Of a stretch of DNA of 64,000 nt, positions 23,030 through 31,734 are shown piece after piece. Made by a program: the position numbers and the translations under genes. The notes below the pieces were generated by a model that searched no databases, was not told the DNA's origin, and saw only the letters and a program-made list of their open reading frames with translations. Position 1 is the stretch's first letter. Each line of letters opens with the position of its first letter. This stretch comes from CAZNPW01 sp964575185 (GTDB lineage: Bacteria; Pseudomonadota; Alphaproteobacteria; Rhodobacterales; Rhodobacteraceae), in assembly GCA_964575185.1 (NCBI GenBank), contig CAZNPW010000004.1, forward strand, positions 1 through 64,000. Reading direction: 5' to 3'.

Positions 23030-23911
23030 ATGGGCAAACTCACCCTCGCCGCCACGCAGTTCGCCTGCAGCTGGGACCTGTCCGCCAACGCCGACCGGGC
23101 CGAGGCGCTTGTCCGCCGCGCCGCGGGGCAGGGTGCCCGGGTGATCCTGCTGCAGGAGCTTTTCGCCACCCCCTACTTCTGCATCGAGGAGCGCCCGGAG
23201 TATTTCGCGCTTGCCGCACCCTTCTCCGGCCACCCCCTGGTCGCCCGCTTCGCCGCGCTCGCGCGCGAGCTGGGCGTGGTGCTGCCGGTGTCGTTCTTCG
23301 AACGCGCCGGCCCCGCCTTCTTCAACAGCGTCGCGATGGTCGACGCAGACGGCACGATCCTCGGCCTCTACCGCAAGAGCCATATCCCGCAGGGCCCGGG
23401 CTACGAGGAGAAGTTCTACTTCTCCCCCGGCGACACGGGCTTCCGCGTCTGGGACACCGCGCATGGCCGGATCGGGATCGGCATCTGCTGGGACCAGTGG
23501 TTCCCCGAAGCCGCCCGCGCCATGGCGATGGCGGGGGCCGAGGTCATCCTCTATCCCACCGCGATCGGCTCCGAACCGCCCGACCCCCTCCACGACAGCC
23601 AGCCGCACTGGGAGACGGTGATGCGCGGCCACGCGGCGGCCAACATCCTGCCCGTCGTCGCGTCGAACCGGATCGGCCGCGAGACGGCCCCGGGCGGGCG
23701 CGAGGTCACCTTCTACGGCTCGAGCTTCATCGCAGGCCCCACCGGGCAGGTCATGGCCCGCGCGTCGCGCGACGGCGAGGAGGTCGTCACGGCCACTGTC
23801 GCGCTGTCCGCCACCGCCGCGCTGCGGGCCGGCTGGGGCCTGTTCCGCGACCGCCGCGCGGACCTCTACGGCGCGCTCGGGTCGCTCGACGGAACCGGAC
23901 CCGGGACCTGA
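23030..23911 (+). CDS. aguB: N-carbamoylputrescine amidase (nitrilase superfamily)
   Basis: A 293-residue carbon-nitrogen hydrolase. The catalytic triad is visible: Glu in ILLQELFATPYFC (about residue 43), Lys in LYRKSHIPQGPGYEEKFYFSPGD (about 116), and Cys in IGICWDQWFPEAAR (about 153). The YEEKFYFSPGD and QPHWETVMRGHAAAN segments are characteristic of AguB. It converts N-carbamoylputrescine to putrescine, CO2 and ammonia, the last step of the agmatine deiminase route. No agmatine deiminase is seen in the window. It follows the decarboxylase in the same direction with a composite repeat between them, and GAGGA precedes its ATG. Confidence 0.92.
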   Translation: MGKLTLAATQFACSWDLSANADRAEALVRRAAGQGARVILLQELFATPYFCIEERPEYFALAAPFSGHPLVARFAALARELGVVLPVSFFERAGPAFFNSVAMVDADGTILGLYRKSHIPQGPGYEEKFYFSPGDTGFRVWDTAHGRIGIGICWDQWFPEAARAMAMAGAEVILYPTAIGSEPPDPLHDSQPHWETVMRGHAAANILPVVASNRIGRETAPGGREVTFYGSSFIAGPTGQVMARASRDGEEVVTATVALSATAALRAGWGLFRDRRADLYGALGSLDGTGPGT

Positions 23912-23943
23912 CGCGCCCCGGCGCAGGCCGGGGCCTCGCCCTG
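23911..23943. repeat. dispersed GC hairpin repeat between convergent genes
   Basis: GCCCCGGC (23915-23922) and GCCGGGGC (23927-23934) form an 8-bp hairpin starting right at the aguB stop. The reverse complement matches the elements at 47481-47510 and inside valS. It probably terminates aguB and the convergent P450 gene. Confidence 0.7.
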
Positions 23944-23954
23944 CGGGCCAGGGG

Positions 23955-25124
23955 TCAGCCCGCGACGACCAGCCGCTCCAGCCCGTGGAAGTGATACGCG
24001 TCGGCGTAGCGCGGCGCCTGCACCATCCGCAGCCCCGGCCGCCGCCGGAACAGCACCGCCATCGCCACCTGCAGCTCCAGCCGCGCCAGCGGCGCGCCGA
24101 CGCAGAAGTGGATGCCGGCCCCGAAGCTGACATGCGCCCGTGGCTCCCGCGACGGATCGAACACCTCCGGCCGGTCCCAAACCGCGGGGTCGCGGTTCGC
24201 CGCCGCGAGCAGCAGCCCCACCTGGTCGCCGCGCCGGAACCGGTGCCCGCCGACCTCCGCCTCCGCGACGCACCAGCGGGTGAACATGTGGAGCGGCGGG
24301 TCCCAGCGCAGGATCTCCTCCACCGCCCGCGCAGGATCGGCCAGCAGCGCCCCCTGCGCGCCATGGTCCAGCACCGCGCGCACCCCGTTGCCGATCGTGT
24401 GCACCGTCGCCTCGTGGCCCGCGTTCAGCAAGAGGATGCAGGTCGAGACAAGCTCGTCGGTCGACAGCCGCGCCCCGTCCTCCTCGGCCGCGATCAGGTG
24501 GGTCAGCAGGTCATCCCCCGGCTGCCGCCGCCGGTCGGCGATGTAGCCGCGCAGGAAGTCGCCGAAGGCGAGGCTCGCCGCCACCGCCCGGTCCTCGTCG
24601 GCGCGCGTCCGCCGCGCCTGATACATGCCGACCATCGCGTTCGACCAGGCGAGCAGGTCCGGGGCCATGCTTTCCGGCACCCCCAGCAGCCGCGCGATGA
24701 CGATCACCGGCACCTCGCGCGCGAAGGCCGGCAGCAGGTCGAAGGCCCCGCCCGGAAAGCGGTCGATCAGGCTGTCGCAGAGCGCGTCGATCTCTCCCTC
24801 CATCGCCGCGATCCGGCGCGAGGTGAAGGCCCGCAGCACCAGCCCCCGCAGGCGGCTGTGCCGCGGCGGCTCGAGCTCCAGCATCGAATGCGCCTCCATT
24901 GCGTAGAAGGGCGCCAGATGCGGTGCGACCTCCTGCGGCACGGGCGCCTCGCGCCCGAACCGCCGGTCGCGGAAGATCGCGTTCACGACCGCCGCCTCGC
25001 CGGTGCAGACCAGGCCGTAGTCCTCCCAGCGGAAGAACCCGGCCCCGGCGCGGGCATAGAACGGATAGGGGTCGTGCACGAAGGCCGGCTCCACCGGCGA
25101 CTGGCTCAGCGTGCGAAGGGCCAC
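23955..25124 (-). CDS. cytochrome P450
   Basis: A 389-residue soluble bacterial P450. The I-helix oxygen-activation motif is LLNAGHEATVHT, the K-helix ExxR is EEILR, and the heme-binding loop is FGAGIHFCVGAPLARLE with the axial cysteine near residue 339. LLELEPPRHSRLRGLVLRAFTSRR is the C-helix region. It hydroxylates or otherwise oxidises an unknown substrate, using ferredoxin and a reductase that are not nearby. I use the GTG at 25124 (VALRTLSQSPVEP), which overlaps the end of the upstream EamA gene by 19 bp and has AGGGGA upstream. Confidence 0.92.
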   Translation of the reverse strand: MALRTLSQSPVEPAFVHDPYPFYARAGAGFFRWEDYGLVCTGEAAVVNAIFRDRRFGREAPVPQEVAPHLAPFYAMEAHSMLELEPPRHSRLRGLVLRAFTSRRIAAMEGEIDALCDSLIDRFPGGAFDLLPAFAREVPVIVIARLLGVPESMAPDLLAWSNAMVGMYQARRTRADEDRAVAASLAFGDFLRGYIADRRRQPGDDLLTHLIAAEEDGARLSTDELVSTCILLLNAGHEATVHTIGNGVRAVLDHGAQGALLADPARAVEEILRWDPPLHMFTRWCVAEAEVGGHRFRRGDQVGLLLAAANRDPAVWDRPEVFDPSREPRAHVSFGAGIHFCVGAPLARLELQVAMAVLFRRRPGLRMVQAPRYADAYHFHGLERLVVAG

Positions 25125-26023
25125 CTGACCATCCCCTGCGCCACCATCACCCCCACCACCACGATGACCGCGCCCGCGGTCTGCGGCCAGTTCCACGCGG
25201 CCCCGAGCAGGAAGGCGAAGATCATCACGTAGAACGGCACCGCGTTCATGTGCAGGCTTGCGTTGGCGATCCCGATCCGTTCGACCGCGACGATCCACAG
25301 AAGCTGGCTGACCGCCATCGACACCACGGCAAAGAACACGAGCGCCCCCCAGGCGCGCGCGTCCATCCCCGCCCAGTCGACCGGCGCGCCACCCGCCAGC
25401 CCCCAGGCGACCGCCGTCGCGCCGCTCGCCACGAACGCCCCGCCGACCGTCAGCGCGGTCCGGCCGAGCGGCGTCATCTCGGGGAACTGCGTGACCGTCG
25501 CCCGCGATCCCCAGGTGAAGCAGGCGCAGGACGCCAGCACCGCCAGCGCGCCGAGGCCGAGGTCGACCGACATCCCGCCCTGCGCCAGCGCCACCGCCCC
25601 GCCGAGCAGGCTCAGCGTCAGGCCCGCCGCCATCGCCCCGGTCAGCCGCCGCCCGTCCAGCCCGATCTCGAGCGCGAGGCCGATCAGCGGCATCGACGCG
25701 GTGATGATCGCGACGGTCACCGGATCGGTCAGGTTCTGCCCGACGATCAGGAACACCGACCCGAGCCCGATGCAGACGCCGCCGACCGCGATCCCCGCCC
25801 CCCAGCGCGCCCCCGCGACCGCCCGCCACCCTTCGACCGCGATCCAGACCACGACCAGAAGGCCCCCCGCCATCGCGGTGCGGAAGGCCGTCAGCGCGAG
25901 CGGCGGCATGTGCGGGATCACGATGTCGAGCGCGGGCAGCCCCGCCGCCCAGACGAGCATCGAGGCGAGGCAGATCAGGTTGGCCTGGACGAGGCGGGTC
26001 GAGGGGGCGGGGGTGGCGGTCAT
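25106..26023 (-). CDS. EamA/DMT-family transporter
   Basis: A 305-residue inner-membrane protein with about ten helices arranged as two EamA repeats. Typical elements are ALTAFRTAMAGGLLVV in repeat 1, LSLLGGAVALAQGG at its end, and LLWIVAVERIGIANASLHMNAVPFYVMIFAFLLGA in repeat 2. Family members export amino acids, nucleotides or other metabolites. Its 3' end overlaps the start of the P450 gene, so the two may be one unit, for example an exporter of a P450 product; this is inference. The substrate is unknown. Confidence 0.88.
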   Translation of the reverse strand: MTATPAPSTRLVQANLICLASMLVWAAGLPALDIVIPHMPPLALTAFRTAMAGGLLVVVWIAVEGWRAVAGARWGAGIAVGGVCIGLGSVFLIVGQNLTDPVTVAIITASMPLIGLALEIGLDGRRLTGAMAAGLTLSLLGGAVALAQGGMSVDLGLGALAVLASCACFTWGSRATVTQFPEMTPLGRTALTVGGAFVASGATAVAWGLAGGAPVDWAGMDARAWGALVFFAVVSMAVSQLLWIVAVERIGIANASLHMNAVPFYVMIFAFLLGAAWNWPQTAGAVIVVVGVMVAQGMVRWPFAR

Positions 26024-26079
26024 GCCGCAGGCTTAGCCCGCGCCGTCCCCGCGGGGCCGCCGAAAGGCGACACCGCCTG

Positions 26080-26826
26080 TCACGCCGCAGACACCGATGC
26101 CGACAGCGCGCCCACGATCGCCGCGAAATCCGCGGCCTTCAGGCTGGCCCCGCCGACCAGCGCGCCGTCGACATGCGGCAGGGCGAAGATCGCGGCGGCG
26201 TTGGACGGCTTGACCGACCCGCCATACAGGATCCGCACCCCCGCATCCCCCGTCAGCGCCGTCAGCCGCTCGCGCAGGAACCCGTGGACCTCGGCGATCT
26301 GCGCCTCCGTCGGGGTCCGCCCGGTGCCGATGGCCCAGACCGGCTCGTAGGCCACGACGAGCGTCGCAGCGGAAGACCCTTCCGGCACCGAGGCGAGCTG
26401 CCCGGCCACCACCGCAAGCGTCCGGCCCCCGTCGCGCTCCGCCTCCGTCTCGCCCAGGCAGACGATCGGCACCAGCCCCGCCCTCTGCGCCGCCGCCGCC
26501 TTGGCGCAGATCAGCGCGTCGTCCTCGCCGTGGTCGGCCCGCCGCTCCGAATGCCCGACGATGACGTAGCCCGCCCCCGCATCCGCGAGCATCGCGGCCG
26601 AGATGTCGCCGGTATGCGCGCCGGCCACACCCGTGTGGCAATCCTGCCCGCCGACCCGCAAGCCGGTCCCCTGCGCCAGCGCCGCCATCGCCGCCACCAG
26701 CGTTGCCGGCGGACAGAGCAGCATCTCGCTCGCAGGCTGCGGCTGCGCCGCAAGCAGCGCCTCCACCTCGGAAAGGCTCTCCCGCAGCCCGTTCATCTTC
26801 CAGTTGCCCGCCGCGAGTTTCCGCAT
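26080..26826 (-). CDS. tpiA: triosephosphate isomerase
   Basis: A 248-residue TIM-barrel enzyme interconverting dihydroxyacetone phosphate and glyceraldehyde 3-phosphate. The motifs present are LAAGNWKMNG (catalytic Lys near residue 11), YVIVGHSERR (catalytic His), VVAYEPVWAIGTGRTPT (catalytic Glu and loop 6) and RILYGGSVKPSN (phosphate binding). I choose the ATG at 26826 because GGAGGG precedes it and the conserved N-terminus begins there; another ATG lies four codons upstream. Composite repeat copy 4 lies about 55 bp upstream in the same orientation. Confidence 0.96.
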   Translation of the reverse strand: MRKLAAGNWKMNGLRESLSEVEALLAAQPQPASEMLLCPPATLVAAMAALAQGTGLRVGGQDCHTGVAGAHTGDISAAMLADAGAGYVIVGHSERRADHGEDDALICAKAAAAQRAGLVPIVCLGETEAERDGGRTLAVVAGQLASVPEGSSAATLVVAYEPVWAIGTGRTPTEAQIAEVHGFLRERLTALTGDAGVRILYGGSVKPSNAAAIFALPHVDGALVGGASLKAADFAAIVGALSASVSAA

Positions 26827-26881
26827 CGCACCCTCCATTGCGCCGCAGCGCTAGCAAGGCGCGGCCGAAAGCGGAACCCCG

Positions 26882-26916
26882 TCTCTCTTTCCGGCCCAAA
26901 TACTCCCGCCGGAGGC
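26882..26916 (-). repeat. composite intergenic repeat, copy 4
   Basis: Minus orientation, reading GCCTCCGGCGGGAGTATTT then GGGCCGGAAAGAGAG. It is the B-type tail (GGAAAGAGAG) and lacks an obvious long G-run hairpin. It lies between the Fe-S carrier gene and tpiA, sense to both. Confidence 0.75.
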
Positions 26917-26965
26917 CCGCGCGCGCCAGCGCGCCACCCCGAGGCTCGCGCCGCAGGCGCTCCGC

Positions 26966-27319
26966 CTACTGCGCGTCGTGGAACTTGATCGATTCGCCGC
27001 AGCCGCAGGCCTCGGCCACGTTGGGGTTGCGGAAGGTGAACCTCTGCGACAGAAGGCTCGTCTCGAAGTCGATCTCGGTGCCGATCAGGAACATCTGCGC
27101 CATCGGCGCGATCAGCACGCGCGCCCCGTCCTGCTCCACCACCTCGTCGAGCGGATTGCGGTCGCGCACGTAGTCCATGGTGTATTCCATGCCCGCGCAG
27201 CCGCCCTTCCTGACGCCGATCCGCAGGCCCGCCACGCCGTCGCGCGCCATCAGCCGCCCGATCTGCGCGGCGGCGGCGGGGGTCAGGGTCACGGCGGCCT
27301 TGCCGGGAATGCCGAACAT
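26966..27319 (-). CDS. A-type Fe-S carrier (IscA/SufA/HesB family)
   Basis: A 117-residue Fe-S cluster carrier. The three conserved cysteines are in GVRKGGCAGMEYTMDYV and ACGCGESIKF, the exact spacing of the HesB/IscA family. It receives clusters from an assembly scaffold and delivers them to targets in the cytoplasm. The N-terminus VTLTPAAAAQIGRLM is normal. It stands alone here, so I cannot say whether it is IscA, SufA or ErpA. Target pools in this window are large: BchL, BchNB, MoaA and Edd all need Fe-S clusters. Confidence 0.92.
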   Translation of the reverse strand: MFGIPGKAAVTLTPAAAAQIGRLMARDGVAGLRIGVRKGGCAGMEYTMDYVRDRNPLDEVVEQDGARVLIAPMAQMFLIGTEIDFETSLLSQRFTFRNPNVAEACGCGESIKFHDAQ

Positions 27320-27390
27320 GGGGTCTGTCTCCGGCCCCGGCGCATCCGGGGTCCCGTCAATCTAGGCTCGCGGGCGGCGAAATCCAAGCG

Positions 27391-28497
27391 TCAGGCGTAA
27401 AGCCCCACGGGCTCCGCCGTCAGGCCCGGGAAGACCGTGCCCGCGTCGCGCAGGCCCATGTGGCCCGCCAGCACTTCGGCCAGCACGGCGCGGTAGTCGG
27501 TCGTCACCGCCAGGTCCGCGCCCTCTTCCAGCGCCGCATTCGCCAGCCCCGGCCAGCGGCCGAGCAGACGGCCGCCCTTCGCCTGCGGCCCCAGCACCAG
27601 CATCGCGCCGGCCCGCCCGTGGTCGGTCCCGCCCGAGGCGTTCGACCGCAGCCGCCGCCCGAACTCGGACTGCACGACCACCGCCACGTCCTGCTGCCGC
27701 CGCGACCCGAGGTCGCGCCAGAAGGCCATGAGCGTGCCGGACAGCCCCGCCGTCAGCCCGCCGAACTGGTCGGCCTGGTTCGCGTGCGTGTCCCAGCCGC
27801 CATAGTCCACCGTCGCGATCCGCAGCCCGAGGTCGGCCTTGATGGCCTGCGCCACGGTCAGCAGCGGCTGCGCGAGCGGGCCGTCCGGGTAGGGCACGTC
27901 GGGGACGTAGGCGGCGGCACCGCGGGCCGCGAGCGTGTCCGACAGCGAAAGCACGTCGGCCAGCGTCGCGGCCATCGCCGGGTCGCGGCCGGGCCCCGCC
28001 TCCAGCCGCGCCCGCAGCGCGGGACGCATCCCGTAGCCCGGCGCCAGCACCAGGTCGGACATCCGCGCCGCCGCCGCGACCCGCGCGCCGCGGAGCGATT
28101 CGGGCAGCGCCGTCCCCACCGCCAGGGCCGGCAGCGGCCCCGCGGTGCCCGCCGCGGCGAGCCACCGCGCCAGCCAGCCGCCGGGCCCCGCCGCCGCCTC
28201 GATCAGCGCCTCGGCCTCGAAGTGGCTGCGCGTCGCCTCGCGCAGGCCGGTGGCGTGGACGACCGACAGGTCGCCCGCGCGGAACAGGTCCGCCAGTTCG
28301 ACCGCCTGCGGGTGCAGGCGGAAATCGGCATCGGCCAGCGCCTCGGTCAGCGCCAGCCCCGCCCCGTCGCCCGTTCGGCCGACCCGCAGCAGGGGCGGCC
28401 GGGCGGCGATGTAGTCGGGGTCGGCCGTCGGGCCGACGAGCGACAGCGCGTCGGCCCCGCCGCGCAGGAAGATGACGACGAGCACGGGTTCGGCCAT
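27391..28497 (-). CDS. DUF1501 protein
   Basis: A 368-residue protein of the DUF1501 family, related to the alkaline phosphatase/sulfatase fold. It begins PVLVVIFLRGGADALSLVGP and contains VHATGLREATRSHFEAEALIE, VDYGGWDTHANQ and QSEFGRRLRSNASGGTDHGRAGAMLVLG, the usual family signatures with possible metal ligands D, H and D/H. The family is widespread and of unknown function. It is nearly always paired with a DUF1800 gene, as here, where the DUF1800 gene lies 12 bp upstream on the same strand. No signal peptide is visible in this version. Confidence 0.88.
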   Translation of the reverse strand: MAEPVLVVIFLRGGADALSLVGPTADPDYIAARPPLLRVGRTGDGAGLALTEALADADFRLHPQAVELADLFRAGDLSVVHATGLREATRSHFEAEALIEAAAGPGGWLARWLAAAGTAGPLPALAVGTALPESLRGARVAAAARMSDLVLAPGYGMRPALRARLEAGPGRDPAMAATLADVLSLSDTLAARGAAAYVPDVPYPDGPLAQPLLTVAQAIKADLGLRIATVDYGGWDTHANQADQFGGLTAGLSGTLMAFWRDLGSRRQQDVAVVVQSEFGRRLRSNASGGTDHGRAGAMLVLGPQAKGGRLLGRWPGLANAALEEGADLAVTTDYRAVLAEVLAGHMGLRDAGTVFPGLTAEPVGLYA

Positions 28498-28509
28498 GGC
28501 GGCCCCCTT

Positions 28510-30159
28510 TCAGCGGAACAGGAACTGTGGCGACAGGGCGGCGAAGGCGACCATGGTGGCCGACCGGCCCTGCAGGTCGTCGAGCGCCTCGGGCAGCGGA
28601 TCGCCGGGGGCGACCTCCCAGCCCGCCAGCACCTCTTCCAGCCGGTCGCCGCCGTCGCCCAGGAGCCGACCCGCCCAATGGGCGGCCAGCGCGCCGAAGG
28701 TCGTGACCCCCTCGGGCACCGCCAGCGGGCCCGCCACCTGGAACCAGGGCTCGCTGGCCATCAGCGCGAGGTCGACCTGCCGCAGCAGCACCGCGCCCGC
28801 GGCCCAGTCCTCGGCCCGGTCCGGGTGGCCGGTGGGGGGCGCGACCCGGTGCTGCGTCCAGCCCGCCCGCGCCAGCTCGGCGGCGTAGCCGAGCTCGCGC
28901 GGCGCGACCTCGGCGCCCGACCCGCGGTAGAGCGCGGCGAGGAACTCGAAGGGCCGACGCCGCTTGCCCGGCGGGGCGTCGAAGGCCGGGTCGGTCGCCA
29001 GCGCCGTCACCACCTGCGCGATCTGGTCGGGCGCATCCCGCGCGCCCAGGAACACCGCCGCCAGCCGGTCGACCAGCGCCGGATCGGGGTCGTCGGCCAG
29101 AAGCCGCCGCGCGATCTTGGCGCAGACGTGCCGCGCCGTTCCGGGATGCGCGGCCAGGATGTCGAGCACCGCCTCGCCGTCGGCCATCGGCGCCGCCATC
29201 GGCGGCAGGTCGCGGCCGAGCACGCGCTTCTGGTAGGGGTCGTGCCAGGCCTCGACATAGGCGAAAAGGCCCGTTTCGGGCGTCGTCTCGCCGTCGGCCA
29301 CCCAGCGACCGTCGCCGATCGTCCAGCCGGTGAAGGCCCGCGCGACCTCCCACACGTCGTCGTCGATGTAGCCTTCGGCCAGACCCTCCGCAGCACCAGG
29401 CACGTCGTTCCACGCGGCGTAGCGGGCGTTCAGGTAGTTCTGCGCCCCCAAGGTGTGCAGCTCCAGAAGCTCGCGCGCGAAGTTCTCGTTCGCGGGCGAG
29501 GCGCGGCTGTCGGCGTTGTTGAGGTAGTGCAGCATCGCCGGCGCGCGCACGACCTCGCCCAGCAGGACGCGGAAGTTGCCCAGCGCGTTGCCCCGCATCG
29601 CGCGGTCGTAGGCCGGAAAGAACACCGCCGTGCCCTCGAACTTCTGCGCGTTGACGTTGAAATGGTCGTGCCAGAACTGCGTCATCACCTCGTTCAGCTG
29701 CGCCGGCTCGTGCACCGCGCGCACCAGCGCGGCCAGGATCACCTCGTCGGACGGCCGCATCCGCTCGGGCCAGCCCATCGCACGGTCCCACCGCGCGAGC
29801 CGCATCGCCGCCGCCTGATCGGCCTCGGGGCCGAGCCAGACCAGCGGCCGCGCCTCGTCCACCGCCCCCCAGCTCCCGCCCTGGTCCTGCCCGGCCTCGT
29901 AGGAAATCCGCAGCCGCAGCGCCGCAAGACGCGCCTGCATCGCCGGCCCGTCGGGCCGCAGCCCCGCCTGCGCCCGCAGCCATCCCGCCCGCCCCAGCGC
30001 GGCCAGTTCGGCCCGCGCCGCGGGCGTCGCGCCGAAGGTCAGCCGGTTCAGGAAGGTCTCGTCGGCCGCGGGCGGGGCGGCCGCGCGCGCCGTGCCCGGA
30101 CGCAGCAGCGCGGCGGCGGCGGCTGCGATCAGGAACCCGCGCCTGTCGATGTCGATCAT
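28510..30159 (-). CDS. DUF1800 protein with Tat-like signal
   Basis: A 549-residue DUF1800 protein. The N-terminus DRRGFLIAAAAAALLRPGTARA is a twin-arginine-like signal, although the motif is DRRGF rather than the full SRRxFLK, suggesting export of a folded protein. The domain starts FLNRLTFGATPAARAELAALG and has the conserved FWHDHFNVNAQK, NENFARELLELHTLG and VARAFTGWTI motifs. The ATG at 30159 follows GGGGAA and begins the signal; a longer frame upstream is rejected. It forms an operon with the DUF1501 gene. The pair's function is unknown. Confidence 0.88.
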   Translation of the reverse strand: MIDIDRRGFLIAAAAAALLRPGTARAAAPPAADETFLNRLTFGATPAARAELAALGRAGWLRAQAGLRPDGPAMQARLAALRLRISYEAGQDQGGSWGAVDEARPLVWLGPEADQAAAMRLARWDRAMGWPERMRPSDEVILAALVRAVHEPAQLNEVMTQFWHDHFNVNAQKFEGTAVFFPAYDRAMRGNALGNFRVLLGEVVRAPAMLHYLNNADSRASPANENFARELLELHTLGAQNYLNARYAAWNDVPGAAEGLAEGYIDDDVWEVARAFTGWTIGDGRWVADGETTPETGLFAYVEAWHDPYQKRVLGRDLPPMAAPMADGEAVLDILAAHPGTARHVCAKIARRLLADDPDPALVDRLAAVFLGARDAPDQIAQVVTALATDPAFDAPPGKRRRPFEFLAALYRGSGAEVAPRELGYAAELARAGWTQHRVAPPTGHPDRAEDWAAGAVLLRQVDLALMASEPWFQVAGPLAVPEGVTTFGALAAHWAGRLLGDGGDRLEEVLAGWEVAPGDPLPEALDDLQGRSATMVAFAALSPQFLFR

Positions 30160-30367
30160 TCCGGTTCCCCGCGCCGACTCCGCGTTTAGCGCAGGATACA
30201 TCGCGCGCCCCGCCGGGCAACGGCCGCGCAACGGCCGGGCGACCGGCGGCGGCATCTTTCCGCCGGCCCCGGCGGGCGCTGACCGGGCCGAAGCGGGCGG
30301 CGGCGCGGCCTTCCCCCCGGCGGCCACTGGACCCCCGGCCCGCCATTCCCTATATGTTCGCTCAGGA

Positions 30368-30775
30368 ATGAAAGCCGCGCCCATGCCCGACACGCTGCCC
30401 CCCGCAACGCCCGACCCCGGCTCCGCCGCGCCGCTGGAGGGCAAGCCCCTGATCCGCCCCTCCTCCACCGACCATCCGCTCTACGACAGCGTGGTCGGGG
30501 CCTGCCGCACGGTCTACGACCCCGAGATCCCGGTCAACATCTACGACCTCGGCCTCGTCTACACCGTCGACATCTCGGCCGACGGCGATGTCGGCATCGT
30601 GATGACCCTCACCGCCCCCGGCTGCCCCGTCGCGGGCGAGATGCCGGGCTGGGTCGCCAATGCGGTGGAGCCGCTGCCGGGGGTGCGCCAGGTCGATGTG
30701 CAGATGACCTTCGATCCGCCCTGGGGCATGGACATGATGTCCGACGAGGCGCGGCTGGAACTCGGCTTCATGTAG
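30368..30775 (+). CDS. sufT: SufT-like MIP18 (DUF59) Fe-S maturation protein
   Basis: A 135-residue protein. A disordered N-terminal extension (to about 40) precedes a MIP18/DUF59 domain: VVGACRTVYDPEIPVNIYDLGLVYTVDI, then VIVMTLTAPGCPVAGEMPGW with the conserved cysteine, and QVDVQMTFDPPWGMDMMSDEARLELGFM. The DPPW...MSxxARLxLG ending is typical of SufT. SufT takes part in Fe-S protein maturation, particularly under high demand. No suf operon is adjacent; ccmC follows 66 bp downstream in the same direction. The PaaD branch shares the domain but has a different C-terminus. Confidence 0.87.
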   Translation: MKAAPMPDTLPPATPDPGSAAPLEGKPLIRPSSTDHPLYDSVVGACRTVYDPEIPVNIYDLGLVYTVDISADGDVGIVMTLTAPGCPVAGEMPGWVANAVEPLPGVRQVDVQMTFDPPWGMDMMSDEARLELGFM

Positions 30776-30841
30776 GCGCGGCGCGGGGCCGCGACGATGC
30801 GCCCCTTGCACGAGGCTTCGGGGTTTTCTAGCAATCCCCGC

Positions 30842-31570
30842 ATGTCGATCTGGGAATATGCGAACCCCAAGCGGTTCATGGACACGACCGGGCGGATCAC
30901 GCCGTGGCTCGGTGCCGCGACCGCGGTCTGCCTGATCGCGGGGCTGACCTGGGGCTTCTTCTTCACCCCCGACGACTTCCGCCAGGGCGCGACCGTCAAG
31001 ATCATCTACCTGCACGTCCCCGCCGCGATGATGGCGATCAACGCCTGGGTGATGATGCTGGTGGCCTCGCTCGTCTGGCTGATCCGCCGCCACCACGTCA
31101 GCGCGCTGGCGGCCAAGGCCGCGGCCCCGGTGGGCGTCACCTTCACCCTGATCGCGCTGGTGACGGGCGCGCTCTGGGGGCAGCCGATGTGGGGCACCTG
31201 GTGGGCCTGGGACCCGCGGCTGACCTCGTTCCTGATCCTGTTCCTGTTCTACCTCGGCTACATGGCCCTGTGGCAGGCGATCGAGAACCCCGACACCGCC
31301 GCCGACCTGACGGCGATCACCTGCCTCGTCGGCTCGGTCTTCGCGGTGCTGTCGCGCTATGCGGCGAACTTCTGGAACCAGGGGCTGCACCAGGGGGCCA
31401 CGCTGTCGCTCGACGCCCGGCAGAACATCTCGGACGTGTTCTGGTATCCGCTCCTGTTCTGCATCGCGGGCTTCGTGCTCTTGTTCCTGACGCTGGTGCT
31501 CGTGCGCACCCGGACCGAGATCCGCGCCCGCCGCCTGCAGGCGCTCCTGCTGCGCGAGCGGATGGCATGA
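30842..31570 (+). CDS. ccmC: heme exporter subunit CcmC
   Basis: A 242-residue membrane protein with six helices. The tryptophan-rich periplasmic signature is WGQPMWGTWWAWDPRLTS (WWAWD, about residue 119), flanked by the conserved histidines in IYLHVPAAMMAINAW and NQGLHQGATLSLD. CcmC binds heme and loads it on CcmE for cytochrome c maturation. ccmD overlaps its stop (ATGA) and ccmG overlaps ccmD, making a tight operon. ccmA and ccmB, which usually precede ccmC, are not upstream here; sufT is. The product serves cytochrome c2 (cycA) in this window. Confidence 0.95.
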   Translation: MSIWEYANPKRFMDTTGRITPWLGAATAVCLIAGLTWGFFFTPDDFRQGATVKIIYLHVPAAMMAINAWVMMLVASLVWLIRRHHVSALAAKAAAPVGVTFTLIALVTGALWGQPMWGTWWAWDPRLTSFLILFLFYLGYMALWQAIENPDTAADLTAITCLVGSVFAVLSRYAANFWNQGLHQGATLSLDARQNISDVFWYPLLFCIAGFVLLFLTLVLVRTRTEIRARRLQALLLRERMA

Positions 31571-31734
31571 CGATGCCCGACCTCGGCGCCTATGCCTTCG
31601 CGGTGCTGTCGTCCTACGGGGCCTCGATCCTGCTCGTCGCCGGGCTGATCGGCCTGACGCTGTGGCAGCGCGGCCGCACGCTGCGCCGGCTGGCCGAGGT
31701 TGAACGCCGCATCGGCCGCGGGGGGGCGGAATGA
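31567..31734 (+). CDS. ccmD: heme exporter small subunit CcmD
   Basis: A 55-residue single-pass protein: N-terminal PDLGAYAFAVLSSYGASILLVAGLIGLTLWQ holds the transmembrane helix, followed by the basic R-R-L-x-E-V-E-R-R tail typical of CcmD. CcmD helps release holo-CcmE from CcmC. The gene begins within the ccmC stop and ends within the ccmG start, so all three are translationally coupled. Confidence 0.9.
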   Translation: MTMPDLGAYAFAVLSSYGASILLVAGLIGLTLWQRGRTLRRLAEVERRIGRGGAE